Positions 49,325 to 59,042 of a stretch of 64,000 nucleotides of DNA are shown here, in pieces. The notes under the pieces were generated by a model. That model did not search any database, was not told the origin of the DNA, and saw nothing but the letters and a program-made list of their open reading frames with translations. The position numbers were made by a program, and so were the translations under genes. The stretch's first letter is position 1, and each line of letters starts with the position of its first letter. The DNA is from Agarivorans litoreus (GTDB lineage: Bacteria; Pseudomonadota; Gammaproteobacteria; Enterobacterales; Celerinatantimonadaceae): assembly GCF_019649015.1 (NCBI RefSeq), contig NZ_BLPI01000001.1, forward strand, positions 1,197,501 through 1,261,500, read 5' to 3'.

Positions 49325-49495
49325 TTACGAAAAAAAACGTTCCAAGACATTTTGGTAGGCCATGCCGCCCAAATAAATACCCAAGATACCAACAATGCCC
49401 GATAGCACCGGCGGAGCAGGTAGTGGCAGTTTAATAGCACTAAAAACCACGCCAACCACCGCGCCAGTAATTAAGGCAATAATCACTTCGTACAT
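49325..49495 (-). CDS. XapX-domain small membrane protein (DUF1427)
   Basis: 56 aa from ATG 49495 (AGGACG upstream); 14 extra codons in the frame are not likely. Two hydrophobic helices with the XapX signature (ALITGAVVGVVFSAIKLPLPAPPVLSGIVGILGIYLG). Function unknown; seen near xanthosine/nucleoside genes in E. coli (xapX is adjacent to xapAB), which fits the nucleoside-rich neighbourhood. Confidence 0.82.
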   Translation of the reverse strand: MYEVIIALITGAVVGVVFSAIKLPLPAPPVLSGIVGILGIYLGGMAYQNVLERFFS

Positions 49496-49682
49496 TTTCT
49501 TTCGTCCTTTAAATACGTGGGAACTTGCTAAAGGCACAGCGCTATTGCTGTTTTGCTCCTCAGTTCATGGCTGGCAGTTTAAGTTTCTAAGTTGTTAAAA
49601 ATCGTGAGACCGATCACGGGATAATAGTCAAAGATTAGTCAAACTAGAGTTAGTTACTAAATATGTTGAAAAGGAATACGGA

Positions 49683-51104
49683 GTGGCCGCAGCACTTGAA
49701 CCTGAAAAAGAACAAAAATTCGCCTATAGACAACGGTTTAACTGCTGTAAGAACTGCCGCTGCCCCAATTTTGGATTAACCGAAAGCTCAGACTATTTAG
49801 CCGAAAGTCATCAATTGGGTTATCCCGCTTTGCATTGCAAAGCCTGTGGTAGTTACCCACCTCTCGTTGACAGCCACAGCGTAAATTTGATTGTTGAAGA
49901 ACGTACCAAGCTGCACTTAAGCAAGGCACCCTGTGGTTGCAGCAATTGTGAACCAGGCTTCTTCCTAGGCCCAACTACCGGCGTTAAACGCTACGGAAAA
50001 ACCGGCGCTAATAGCCAGCGTTACCAATGCCGACAATGCCAAAGCGTATTTACCCAAGTACACGTGAAAGGCAGTGAGCAACTGTGCCGCTTATTCAATT
50101 CCTTAAGCTTAGGCCACAGCCCACAGAAAATAATGCAGCAACTGAGCATTGCGCCAAAAATCTATTACCAACTGCTACAGCGCCTATTTCACTGTTTACG
50201 GTTTTATTCGCGCCAGCAAGAGGTAATGGCTCTCAAACGCAGGTTTTTAGCAATTCATACCGAAAGTAATGTGCATGAGTTTTCCGAGCAAAAGCGTGTT
50301 TGGGCTCTGTGCTCTAGCGAGGCGCAATCAGGTTACGTATTGCTGCATACTCATAACCAAACACAATTGCAGCTTAATGATTCGGTTTACTACCAGCAAC
50401 AAGCGTCTACTAGGCTACCAGCGCTGCAAGATAGCCCCATTGTAGAGGCCTTAAAGCGCCGTTATCAGCTTACTTTGAACCGCTATCATTTTGAAGATTT
50501 ACACTACGGTCCCACCTCGCATCTGCGCGGTACTCAAATTATTCAACCGGCAATTTGTGCTTACGCACACTTTCAACTATTGTCTAGTTTTACCCACCAA
50601 GTTAAGCATTTTCACCACTATATCGAACACGAAAGTAGTATCCGCGGTGCTGCTCTCATGAGCTGTGTTGAACAAATACGTGAAAAATCTGCCGATGTGT
50701 ATTACATCTATCAGCACCCTCGCACTCAATCAGATATGGGCGCTGCGGGTAACAAAGTAGGTTGGTGGAATGACCGCTGGTATCCAGCTCCTTTTGGAGC
50801 GTTTTGTGGCATTAGTTCAGGCCAGCAAGTCCCCGATCCCATCGACTTACCTCGTCCACAAGCTTGCCAGAACTTCTTTGAACACCTTGAGCAAAACATG
50901 TCGAAGCAGCTGAAAAGCGCCAGCTCGGTTGACGCCTTATTTGAAATTAATCGTGCCCTATTTAACTACGTCATCACCGACCAAAACGGTGAGACACCTG
51001 CCATGCGACTAGGCGCCAGTGAACAGCCACTAAGTGGAACCACGTTAGTAAGTGCAGCCGTAGCCGCCGTTAATGCCGACCATATCGACAAATTTAAGGC
51101 ATAA
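49683..51104 (+). CDS. Zinc-ribbon protein resembling a domesticated transposase
   Basis: 473 aa, starting at GTG. No named family recognised. Two cysteine clusters lie at the N-terminus: C21/C22, C25, C27 with C52 and C55, and C84, C86, C89 with C116 and C119 (YQCRQCQSVF, the zinc-ribbon style seen in IS1/IS1595-like transposases). A helix-turn-helix-like segment follows (about residues 133-172), then a beta-rich RFLAIHTESNVHEF start of an RNase-H-like region, but the DDE acids are not obvious. No flanking inverted repeats or target duplication. It is encoded alone between an XapX gene and tatD in a conserved neighbourhood, so a host-kept, immobile relative of a transposase is a reasonable inference. 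Confidence 0.5.
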   Translation: MAAALEPEKEQKFAYRQRFNCCKNCRCPNFGLTESSDYLAESHQLGYPALHCKACGSYPPLVDSHSVNLIVEERTKLHLSKAPCGCSNCEPGFFLGPTTGVKRYGKTGANSQRYQCRQCQSVFTQVHVKGSEQLCRLFNSLSLGHSPQKIMQQLSIAPKIYYQLLQRLFHCLRFYSRQQEVMALKRRFLAIHTESNVHEFSEQKRVWALCSSEAQSGYVLLHTHNQTQLQLNDSVYYQQQASTRLPALQDSPIVEALKRRYQLTLNRYHFEDLHYGPTSHLRGTQIIQPAICAYAHFQLLSSFTHQVKHFHHYIEHESSIRGAALMSCVEQIREKSADVYYIYQHPRTQSDMGAAGNKVGWWNDRWYPAPFGAFCGISSGQQVPDPIDLPRPQACQNFFEHLEQNMSKQLKSASSVDALFEINRALFNYVITDQNGETPAMRLGASEQPLSGTTLVSAAVAAVNADHIDKFKA

Positions 51105-51162
51105 ACCTGAGTAGGCTTGCTAACTAGCTTAAGTGTCTATTCGCCAGCAAAGCCATAGAGCT

Positions 51163-51957
51163 TTAAGATTCTATTCTTAAAACTTGTAGGCTGTTGTCCC
51201 ATAGGCGCTGCTCAAGCTCTTGAGGTGATTCGCCGCGCAGCGCTGCTAATTGCTCAAAAATAACTGAGAGATTAAGTGGCGTATTGTGCTGTTGTTGCAT
51301 CTCAAACAAAGGCATATCTGGCGCGTCGGTTTCTAGCACCAAAGCATCTAGCGGTAGGCGTTTTAAGGCCTTGCGCGTTTTTTCTGAACGCGGCCAAGTA
51401 ATGGTGCCGCCTACGCCAATTTTAAAACCCAAATCAACAAAGCGGCTAGCTTGTACATAGCTGCCACTAAAACCGTGAATAATCCCGCCTTGGTCAAAGT
51501 GGGCTCGTTTTAGTAAATGAGCAACACGATCATGCAGTCGCACCGAATGGATAAGTAAGGGCAAAGCTTGTTGTTGTGCCGCCTTTATTTGCCAATTAAA
51601 GGCAAACTCTTGATGAGCGTTGGTTTCAGGGAAACGACCGTCTAAACCACACTCTCCCCATGCACTTAGCCGCTCTCGATGTTGTTGCACTATTTGGCCT
51701 AAAGCCTCTAGTTCGCCGAGCAATAACTCAGGCTCTCCGAGCAAGGCATTTTTATCTAAAAAGCATGGATGGTAACCCAGGGCAATTTTCAACATTTTTA
51801 GGGAAGATAGGTCGACTACGGTTTGCCAGTTTTCTGGGCCCACAGCAGGTACTAAGCAGCCTTGTATATTGCAGCGTTTGAACTGTGCTAAGTAACTGGG
51901 TAAATCCTGCTTAAATGGCGCGAAGTCCAAGTGACAATGGGTGTCAAACCAGGCCAT
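51163..51957 (-). CDS. TatD family metal-dependent hydrolase (YjjV-like)
   Basis: 264 aa. TIM-barrel nuclease pattern: DTHCHLDF (two metal His), GECGLD, IHSVR and IHGFSG, and the terminal LETDAPDMP Asp. Both the family and the nearby deo genes fit YjjV, which sits near deoC in E. coli. Its start overlaps the 44-codon gene upstream by one base. Confidence 0.9.
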   Translation of the reverse strand: MAWFDTHCHLDFAPFKQDLPSYLAQFKRCNIQGCLVPAVGPENWQTVVDLSSLKMLKIALGYHPCFLDKNALLGEPELLLGELEALGQIVQQHRERLSAWGECGLDGRFPETNAHQEFAFNWQIKAAQQQALPLLIHSVRLHDRVAHLLKRAHFDQGGIIHGFSGSYVQASRFVDLGFKIGVGGTITWPRSEKTRKALKRLPLDALVLETDAPDMPLFEMQQQHNTPLNLSVIFEQLAALRGESPQELEQRLWDNSLQVLRIES

Positions 51958-52091
51958 TACTCGCCTTTGTCCTGTTTAGGGTGCTCTTGAGGAATGCAAC
52001 TTCGACAGGGTTTGTCCAAACCATTTTTATGGAGCCAGCTATCGTAACAAGCAATATAGTGGCGAAAAAGCCTGATTATTCGAGCTACCAT
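51957..52091 (-). CDS. 44-residue protein overlapping tatD (DUF5363-like)
   Basis: Too short for a usual gene call, but well supported: ATG 52091 follows GAGG at 7 nt and the frame ends in TAATG, the TAA sharing its last A with the tatD start, so the two are translationally coupled. The protein reads MVARIIRLFRHYIACYDSWLH and then KPCRSCIPQEHPKQ; tryptophan/tyrosine helix plus a C-x2-C-like pair recall the DUF5363 small proteins known beside tatD in Vibrio and Pasteurellaceae. Function unknown. Confidence 0.65.
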   Translation of the reverse strand: MVARIIRLFRHYIACYDSWLHKNGLDKPCRSCIPQEHPKQDKGE

Positions 52092-52521
52092 AGACAACCT
52101 CTTCTGCTGAGCTTCATGTCACTTATAGTAATTTTACCCACATATATAGGTAATATCTCTTAAATAACCAACAAATTAAGATAAATACTGAGAATAGCTT
52201 ATTGAATTCAGTAATTCTTAATCCTACTCTACCAATGGATCACTGTATATAAAGAGTGGTTACAGGGAAAATAGTTAATATTCGAAACGCGACACCGACA
52301 ATATCTAGTAAGTCATGCTTGATGGTGCAACACATTGCCAATAGTAGATTACACTTAGTAAGTTTAAATAGGTGTTTACTATCCTTGGATACATGCACTT
52401 CATCAACAATGAATACATCGGCTTTGAGCTTCGCCATTTACGCAAGTGTACTGCTTGGGCTTGTTCCAGTAACGCTGACCTAACTAGATAAAATAATGCA
52501 ATTAAAAACAGGGAGTTTGAC
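52092..52521. other. 430-bp AT-rich intergenic stretch
   Basis: Between the small gene before tatD and the BMP operon. Short frames on both strands overlap each other, and none has a good start plus ribosome site. The only protein-like frame is a 39-codon remnant at 52372-52491 (see separate entry). Probably holds the promoter of the ABC operon. Confidence 0.5.
52372..52491 (+). pseudogene. Possible gene remnant upstream of the BMP operon
   Basis: A 39-codon frame with GTG start ends FINNEYIGFELRHLRKCTAW and a few more residues; its composition looks coding, unlike the surrounding AT-rich DNA, but it has no ribosome site and no recognisable family. Likely the C-terminal end of a decayed gene, or chance. 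Confidence 0.25.
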
Positions 52522-53517
52522 GTGAAAACATTCACAACCAACCTAACAGCTGCAGCTTTAGCAGTTGCCTCTTTTAGCGCGTTAGCCGCTAAACCAGCCG
52601 TTGTTTATGATACTGCCGGCAAATTTGATAAATCATTCAATGAAGCTGTTTTTCGCAATGGCGTAGAAGTATTTAAGAAAGAAAAAGGCGTTGATGTACG
52701 CGAATTTGAACCACAAAATGAAGCGCAACGCGAACAAGGTTTACGCCGTTTAGCGGGCCGCGGATTCAGCCCAATTGTAGCGGTAGGCTTTAACATGGCC
52801 TCCGCCGTTGAGAAAGTGGCAACCGAATACCCTGATACTCAGTTCACCATTATCGACATGGTGATTGATAAACCAAACGTTCAATCGGTGGTATTTAAAG
52901 AACACGAAGGTTCTTTCTTAGTTGGCGCCTTGGCAGCCAAGGTATCTAAAACCAATACCGTTGGTTTTGTTGGTGGCATGGATATCCCGCTTATTCGTAA
53001 ATTTGCTTGTGGCTATGAGCAAGGTGCGGTTTATGCTAATGCCGACACCAAAGTACTGCAAAACATGACTGGCTCTACGCCAGCTGCTTTTGCCGATCCA
53101 GCTAAAGGCTCAGAGCTAGCTAAATCTCAGTTTTCTCAAGGTGCAGACGTTATCTATGCAGCAGCAGGCGGAACCGGTTTAGGTGTTTACCAAGCCGCTA
53201 AAGATGCAGGTAAGTATGCCATTGGTGTTGATTCAAACCAAAACCACTTACAGCCAGGCACTATGTTGACCTCAATGGTTAAGAAAGTGGGCGCCGTTGC
53301 TTACAGCACTTGGGAAGAAGGCATGGACGGTACTTGGCAGCCAGGTATTAAAGCCTTAGGTCTTAAGGAAGATTCTGTTGATTGGGCCCAAGATGAGTAC
53401 AACGCCTCATTAATCACTCCAGAATTAAAAGCATACGTTGAGGGAATTAAAGCCGATATTATTTCTGGCAAAATTACTGTTCATGACTACATGTCGGACA
53501 ACACCTGTAACTACTAA
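52522..53517 (+). CDS. BMP family ABC transporter substrate-binding protein
   Basis: 331 aa, GTG start with GGGAG upstream. A signal peptide ends at SALA (about residue 22). The mature BMP domain starts VVYDTAGKFDKSFNEA and has the nucleoside-site features of BmpA/PnrA-type proteins (GFNMASAVEKVATEYPDT, then AAAGGTGLGVYQAAKDAG). It delivers ribonucleosides or purines to the permease in family members. A hairpin after it separates it from the transporter genes. Confidence 0.92.
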   Translation: MKTFTTNLTAAALAVASFSALAAKPAVVYDTAGKFDKSFNEAVFRNGVEVFKKEKGVDVREFEPQNEAQREQGLRRLAGRGFSPIVAVGFNMASAVEKVATEYPDTQFTIIDMVIDKPNVQSVVFKEHEGSFLVGALAAKVSKTNTVGFVGGMDIPLIRKFACGYEQGAVYANADTKVLQNMTGSTPAAFADPAKGSELAKSQFSQGADVIYAAAGGTGLGVYQAAKDAGKYAIGVDSNQNHLQPGTMLTSMVKKVGAVAYSTWEEGMDGTWQPGIKALGLKEDSVDWAQDEYNASLITPELKAYVEGIKADIISGKITVHDYMSDNTCNY

Positions 53518-53537
53518 ATGCTCAATGCTAAAAATCC

Positions 53538-53564
53538 ACGCCAACCTCGAGTTGGCGTATTTTT
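53538..53564 (+). terminator. Intraoperonic terminator after the substrate-binding gene
   Basis: Stem ACGCCAAC with GTTGGCGT, 5-nt loop CTCGA, then ATTTTTA. It probably reduces transcription into the ATPase/permease genes so that the binding protein is made in excess. Confidence 0.75.
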
Positions 53565-53588
53565 ACTGGCTAGAAATGGAAATCTAAA

Positions 53589-55154
53589 TTGATTCACGCA
53601 GCTGATTTTGCCATTAAACTGGAAAAAATCGATAAGCGCTTTGGCAGCGTTCATGCCAATCGCAGTATCGACCTTGCCATTCCTAAAGGCACAATTCATG
53701 GAATTATTGGTGAGAATGGTGCCGGTAAATCCACCCTAATGAGTATTATTTACGGCTTCTATCATGCCGACTCAGGCTCTATGCAGGTAAACGGCCAACA
53801 TTACCAACCACATAACTCTCAAGAAGCCATCAAGGCGGGTATTGGCATGGTGCACCAGCACTTCATGTTAGTGGATACCTTTACGGTGCTGGAAAACATC
53901 GTTCTTGGTGCAGAAGACGGCTGGAAGCTTGAAGATAGTTTAAGCGCAGCGCGTAAGAAGCTTAAGCAACTAGCCAAAGACTACGGTTTAGATGTGCCCC
54001 TAGATGCCGTTGTTGGTGAGCTAGCGGTGGGTTTGCAACAACGAGTTGAGATCTTAAAAGCCTTATATCGTGGCGCCAGAATTCTCATTTTGGATGAACC
54101 CACAGGGGTACTCACGCCGCAAGAAGCCGATCACTTATTTACCATTTTAGGGAAATTACGTGAGCAAGGCACCACCATCATGATTATTACTCATAAGCTT
54201 CGTGAAGTATTAGCCATTACCGACAATGTATCGGTGATGCGACAGGGAGCAATGGTAGAACATGTAGTAACAGCTAAAACCAATCAAGAACAACTTGCCG
54301 AGCTAATGGTAGGCCGCAAGGTATTACTGCAAGTAGAGCGCGGTGAAGCGAAACCACAAGCGCCGTTAATTGAAGTAAACAAGCTTAGCTACATAGATAG
54401 TGCTGGAGTAAAACGCGTAAAAGATATCTCGTTTAATGTTCGCGCTGGAGAAATCGTGGGTATTGCCGGCGTATCAGGCAATGGTCAGTCAGAAATTCTT
54501 AGCCTATTAAGCGGCATTATTCCCCCAAGCAGCGGCAGTATTACGTTAAACGGACATACCATTAAGGCCGAAAGCCATTACAATCCGCGCAGCATTAGGT
54601 CCATTGGCGTAGGCCACATTCCCGAAGACCGACACAAGCAAGGGCTTATCAATAAATTTGCCGCCAAAGAAGCCTATATACTCGGTTATCACCACCTTGC
54701 GCAATACAACAAAGGGGTATTGCAAGACAAGCAAGCGATTGAACAGGGCTGCCAACAAAGCATGGAAAAGTGGGACGTTCGCCCCGCAGATACCAGCTTA
54801 AAAACTGCCAACTTCTCGGGAGGCAACCAACAAAAATTGGTGATTGCTCGTGAGATGGAACAAGACCCAGACATTCTTCTGGTTGGCCAGCCTACCCGTG
54901 GCGTAGACATTGGTGCTATTGAATACATTCACCAACAAATCATCCACTCGCGTGACGCAGGTAAAGCAGTATTGCTGGTCTCGGTTGAGTTAGATGAAAT
55001 TGTCAACTTAGCCGATCGAATCATCGTGGTCTTTGATGGCGCGATTGTAGGTGAAGTAAGCGCAGCACAAGCGGATGAACAAACCTTAGGATTAATGATG
55101 GCCAACATTGTGCCAGAGCATATAAAAAATACCGCGCAGGGAGGTGAACTATGA
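53589..55154 (+). CDS. Nucleoside-type ABC transporter ATP-binding protein
   Basis: 521 aa, TTG start. Two ABC domains in one chain: the first with Walker A GENGAGKST (about residue 41) and the second ABC unit after residue 260, with the degenerate GVSGNGQSE in place of Walker A and a Walker B-like DPDILLVGQPTRG. This is the sugar/nucleoside-importer style (RbsA/YufO). Overlaps the permease gene by 4 bp. Confidence 0.9.
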   Translation: MIHAADFAIKLEKIDKRFGSVHANRSIDLAIPKGTIHGIIGENGAGKSTLMSIIYGFYHADSGSMQVNGQHYQPHNSQEAIKAGIGMVHQHFMLVDTFTVLENIVLGAEDGWKLEDSLSAARKKLKQLAKDYGLDVPLDAVVGELAVGLQQRVEILKALYRGARILILDEPTGVLTPQEADHLFTILGKLREQGTTIMIITHKLREVLAITDNVSVMRQGAMVEHVVTAKTNQEQLAELMVGRKVLLQVERGEAKPQAPLIEVNKLSYIDSAGVKRVKDISFNVRAGEIVGIAGVSGNGQSEILSLLSGIIPPSSGSITLNGHTIKAESHYNPRSIRSIGVGHIPEDRHKQGLINKFAAKEAYILGYHHLAQYNKGVLQDKQAIEQGCQQSMEKWDVRPADTSLKTANFSGGNQQKLVIAREMEQDPDILLVGQPTRGVDIGAIEYIHQQIIHSRDAGKAVLLVSVELDEIVNLADRIIVVFDGAIVGEVSAAQADEQTLGLMMANIVPEHIKNTAQGGEL

Positions 55155-56272
55155 GCCAAGCTCAAGTACCTGCATGGGTCAGCGTTGCCCTATTACCTGC
55201 GATCAACGTATGTGCCGCTTTTTTAGTGTCGGCCTTGCTGTTTATGTATATCGACATATCACCTATCGACGCAATTAAAGTGATGTGGACTGGCGCGTTT
55301 GGCTATGCCGAAGGCATTGGTTATACCTTGTATTACACCACAGGATTTATCTTTACCGGTTTAGCGGTGGCCATCGCCTTTCACGCTGGATTATTTAATA
55401 TTGGTGGCGAAGGCCAAGCCTATATTGGTGGTTTAGGGGTTGGTTTAGTTTGCTTAACCTTAGGCGAGTTTGCGCCTTGGTATGTGGTGTTCCCTGTCGC
55501 CATTGTTGTGGGTGGTTTATTTGGTGCAGCTTGGGCGTTTATTCCTGCTTACTTGCAAGCCAAGCGTGGTTCACACATCGTAATCACCACCATCATGTTC
55601 AACTTTATTGCAGCCTCATTAATGGCCTATTTACTGGTTGATATTCTTAAACCTGAGACCACAATGGCCACCGAAAGCCGAGTTTTTGCGGCGTCTTCAT
55701 GGCTACCCAAAATGCATGAAATGCTTAGCTGGGTGGGTGTGAGCATGTCTGCCAGCCCGCTCAATTTAAGCTTTATTTTCGCCTTGCTATGCTGTTTGTT
55801 GCTGTGGTTATTTATTTGGCATACTCGCTGGGGCTACGAAATACGCTCGGTAGGTTCTAACCCTAGTGCCGCCACTTATGCAGGTATTAGCTACGTTAAA
55901 ATCGTGATTATTGCGATGTTAATATCGGGCATGCTGGCTGGCTTCTTTGGTCTTAACGTTTTGCAAGGTGAACTACACCAAATCAAATTAAACTTTGTAG
56001 AAGGTTTTGGTTTTACCGGTATTGCTGTAGCACTAATGGGCCGCAACCACCCTCTCGGTGTATTACTCGCCAGCTTACTATTTGGTTTCCTATACCAAGG
56101 TGGAGCTGAGTTAAGTTTTGAGTACGGTGTAGACCGTAACATCGTTGTTGTTCTTCAGGGTTTGGTGATTCTATTCTCAGGCGCCTTAGAGCACATGTTT
56201 AAGCCATCGCTTGAACGTACTTACCTCAAGCTTTTTGCTAAAAAAACAAGCCCATCAGAAGGAGTCGCTTAA
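55151..56272 (+). CDS. ABC transporter permease, first subunit (YufP-like)
   Basis: 373 aa, about ten helices, BPD_transp_2 fold. The GGEGQAYIGGLGVG segment and ERTYLKLF tail are typical of the permease paired with BMP binding proteins. ATGA overlap with the ATPase gene. Confidence 0.9.
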   Translation: MSQAQVPAWVSVALLPAINVCAAFLVSALLFMYIDISPIDAIKVMWTGAFGYAEGIGYTLYYTTGFIFTGLAVAIAFHAGLFNIGGEGQAYIGGLGVGLVCLTLGEFAPWYVVFPVAIVVGGLFGAAWAFIPAYLQAKRGSHIVITTIMFNFIAASLMAYLLVDILKPETTMATESRVFAASSWLPKMHEMLSWVGVSMSASPLNLSFIFALLCCLLLWLFIWHTRWGYEIRSVGSNPSAATYAGISYVKIVIIAMLISGMLAGFFGLNVLQGELHQIKLNFVEGFGFTGIAVALMGRNHPLGVLLASLLFGFLYQGGAELSFEYGVDRNIVVVLQGLVILFSGALEHMFKPSLERTYLKLFAKKTSPSEGVA

Positions 56273-56273
56273 G

Positions 56274-57239
56274 ATGTTTGAAACAATTATCTTAATGTTA
56301 GACGCCACCATACGGGTTGCAACGCCGCTTATCTTCGCTTCACTGGCCGGTATGTTCTGTGAGCGCTCGGGCATTGTGAACATTGCCTTAGAAGGTAAGT
56401 TACTCGCTGCGGCATTTGTTGGTGCGGCAACAGCGCATATAACGGGCTCGGCTTGGCTAGGTTTACTGGCAGGTATTGGCATCTCGGTACTATTAGCTCT
56501 GTTACACGGCTTTGCCACCATTACTCACCGTGGCGATCATGTTGTAAGTGGTATGGCGATTAACATTTTAGCGGCTGGTTTAACGGTGACCTTAGGGCGT
56601 CACTGGTTCCACCAAGGCGGTCAAACCCCCGCCTTAAGTGGCGGTGCCCGCTTTGCACCTATTCAATTGCCGGGTGCAGAGGCAATGACCGATGTGCCTG
56701 TGATTGGTTTGTTGTATTCAGAGCTAATTAGCGGCCACTCGGCCTTGGTTTATTTGCTAATCATAACCGTGCCTTTAGCATGGTATGTAATGTTTAAAAC
56801 CCGCTTTGGTCTACGTTTACGTGCGGTGGGTGAATCACCAGCAGCGGTTGATACCGCGGGTATATCAGTAGTGAGAATGCGTTACAGCGCGGTGATTATC
56901 TGTGGCTTACTGGTCGGTATTGGTGGCGTGTACTTATCGGTGGCGCAAACTGCCCAGTTCATTCCAAACATGAGTGCCGGTAAAGGTTATATGGCGTTAG
57001 CCGCGTTGATTTTTGGTAAGTGGCGACCATTTACCGCATTGGCAGCCTGTTTACTGTTTGGGTTCTTGGATGCCATGGCGATACGTTTACAAGGCGTCTC
57101 AATTGGCGACTTCGCTATTCCAGTACAAGCCATTGAAGCCGTACCTTACGTACTCACCGTGTTCTTACTGGCAGGCTTTATCGGTAAAGCTATCGCACCA
57201 AAAGCGATTGGTGTTCCTTATACCAAAGAACGTGAGTAG
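56274..57239 (+). CDS. ABC transporter permease, second subunit (YufQ-like)
   Basis: 321 aa when started at ATG 56274 with AAGGAG upstream, one base after the preceding stop; a longer in-frame start at 56211 would lie inside the previous gene and has no ribosome site. About eight helices of the BPD_transp_2 type; conserved CERSGIVNIALEGKLL loop. Ends in a terminator. Confidence 0.9.
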   Translation: MFETIILMLDATIRVATPLIFASLAGMFCERSGIVNIALEGKLLAAAFVGAATAHITGSAWLGLLAGIGISVLLALLHGFATITHRGDHVVSGMAINILAAGLTVTLGRHWFHQGGQTPALSGGARFAPIQLPGAEAMTDVPVIGLLYSELISGHSALVYLLIITVPLAWYVMFKTRFGLRLRAVGESPAAVDTAGISVVRMRYSAVIICGLLVGIGGVYLSVAQTAQFIPNMSAGKGYMALAALIFGKWRPFTALAACLLFGFLDAMAIRLQGVSIGDFAIPVQAIEAVPYVLTVFLLAGFIGKAIAPKAIGVPYTKERE

Positions 57240-57252
57240 CGCTCTTAACCAC

Positions 57253-57281
57253 AAAAAAGGTCGCTTTATGCGACCTTTTTT
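57253..57281 (+). terminator. Terminator of the BMP-type ABC operon
   Basis: A perfect GGTCGC/GCGACC stem with A-run and T-run on either side, so the A/T arms extend the stem and give a U-tail. It also faces the convergent prfC gene. Confidence 0.9.
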
Positions 57282-57309
57282 ATTGCGATTAAACTAGCTT
57301 AAAAGCGGC

Positions 57310-58899
57310 TTAGTGCTCGCGAGTTTGCATAAACTTAACCTCTGGGTAACGCTCTGTGGCGAGGTTTAAGTTAACCATAGTAGGCGCTAAGTAGGTTAGG
57401 TTATCACCACCATCTAAGGCTAAGTTATCGTGCGCTTTTTTCTTAAATTCTTCAAATTTCTTAGTATCGTCACTGCTACACCAGCGCGCCGTAGCGACAC
57501 TAATACCTTCGTAAACAGCTTCAACTTTATATTCGGTGCGTAAGCGATGTACTACTACGTCAAACTGCAGCACACCTACCGCGCCAACAATTAGGTCATT
57601 GTTACGCATAGGGCGGAATAACTGTACCGCGCCTTCTTCCGAAAGTTGAATCAAGCCTTTTAGCAATTGCTTTTGCTTCAAAGGATCTTTTAAGCGAATA
57701 CGGCGGAACATTTCCGGTGCAAAGTTAGGAATACCGGTAAACTTCATCACTTCACCTTGGGTAAAAGTATCGCCAATTTGAATGGTGCCGTGGTTATGCA
57801 AACCAATAATGTCGCCAGCAATCGCTTTTTCAGCAGCGGCGCGGTCGCCTGCCATAAAGGTTACTGCATCAGAAATACTTACATCTTTACCTAAGCGTAC
57901 ATGACGCATTTTCATGCCTTTATTGTATTCACCCGACACAATGCGCATAAAGGCAATACGGTCTCGGTGTTTAGGATCCATATTCGCTTGGATCTTAAAC
58001 ACAAAGCCAGCGAAGCTGGTAGCGTTGGCACTTACTTCACCCACATCAGTTTCACGCGGTTTAGGAGCTGGTGCCCAGTTGGTTAAACCTTCTAACATGT
58101 GGTCTACACCAAAGTTACCCAACGCGGTACCAAAATACACTGGCGTTAGCTCACCGCTTAAAAACAGGTCAAGGTCAAACTCGTTAGACGCACCTAGTAC
58201 TAACTCAAGCTCATCACGCAAGGTTTCGGCAAGCTCATCGCCCACAGCGGCATCTACTTCCGGGTTATCTAAACCTTTAATAATTTGTTGGTCTTGAATG
58301 GTGTGGCCTTTACCCGTTTGATAAAGAATCACTTCATCTTTAAGAATGTGATAAACACCTTTAAACAATTTACCGCAGCCAATTGGCCAAGTAATAGGTG
58401 CGCACATCATGTTAAGTTCGCTTTCTACCTCATCCATTACTTCCATTGGGTCGCGAATATCGCGGTCCAATTTGTTCATAAAGGTAACAATAGGCGTATC
58501 ACGCAGGCGAGTGACTTCCATTAATTTACGGGTACGATCTTCTACACCTTTGGCCGCGTCAATCACCATCAAACAGGAGTCAACTGCAGTTAGGGTACGG
58601 TAAGTATCTTCCGAGAAGTCTTCGTGTCCGGGAGTATCTAGCAGGTTAACAATACAATCGTTGAACGGGAACTGCATCACCGAGGTGGTAACCGAGATAC
58701 CACGCTCTTTCTCCATTTCCATCCAGTCAGATTTAGCGTGGGTAGCGTTACCGCGGCCTTTCACTGTACCGGCTTTTTGAATCGCGTTTCCGAATAACAA
58801 TACTTTTTCAGTAATGGTGGTTTTACCCGCATCCGGGTGAGAGATAATTGCAAAGGTTCTTCGGCTAGCAATATCTTGCAAGAGTGAAGCGTTAGACAT
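57310..58899 (-). CDS. prfC: Peptide chain release factor 3
   Basis: 529 aa from ATG 58899, the same length as E. coli RF3; 24 more codons in frame are not likely. GTPase motifs: P-loop [18 protein letters not shown] and NKLDRD. RF3 recycles RF1/RF2 from the ribosome after termination. Convergent with the ABC operon across the terminator. Confidence 0.96.
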   Translation of the reverse strand: MSNASLLQDIASRRTFAIISHPDAGKTTITEKVLLFGNAIQKAGTVKGRGNATHAKSDWMEMEKERGISVTTSVMQFPFNDCIVNLLDTPGHEDFSEDTYRTLTAVDSCLMVIDAAKGVEDRTRKLMEVTRLRDTPIVTFMNKLDRDIRDPMEVMDEVESELNMMCAPITWPIGCGKLFKGVYHILKDEVILYQTGKGHTIQDQQIIKGLDNPEVDAAVGDELAETLRDELELVLGASNEFDLDLFLSGELTPVYFGTALGNFGVDHMLEGLTNWAPAPKPRETDVGEVSANATSFAGFVFKIQANMDPKHRDRIAFMRIVSGEYNKGMKMRHVRLGKDVSISDAVTFMAGDRAAAEKAIAGDIIGLHNHGTIQIGDTFTQGEVMKFTGIPNFAPEMFRRIRLKDPLKQKQLLKGLIQLSEEGAVQLFRPMRNNDLIVGAVGVLQFDVVVHRLRTEYKVEAVYEGISVATARWCSSDDTKKFEEFKKKAHDNLALDGGDNLTYLAPTMVNLNLATERYPEVKFMQTREH

Positions 58900-59042
58900 C
58901 GAATCAATTCTTCTAATTTGGTAACGCGAGGATGCAGCAAAGCGGCAATTTGGCCGAAACAGCACAATCACCCAGCGTTTAGTTAATCGTAATTGGCGGG
59001 TATTTTCGCCGATCTAGCTTTGATAAACAATCAATGGTTATC

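Noticed and set aside
52240-52541. Overlapping 65- and 78-residue minus-strand frames
   Set aside because: They overlap each other and the start of the BMP gene, without ribosome sites; probably chance in AT-rich DNA.
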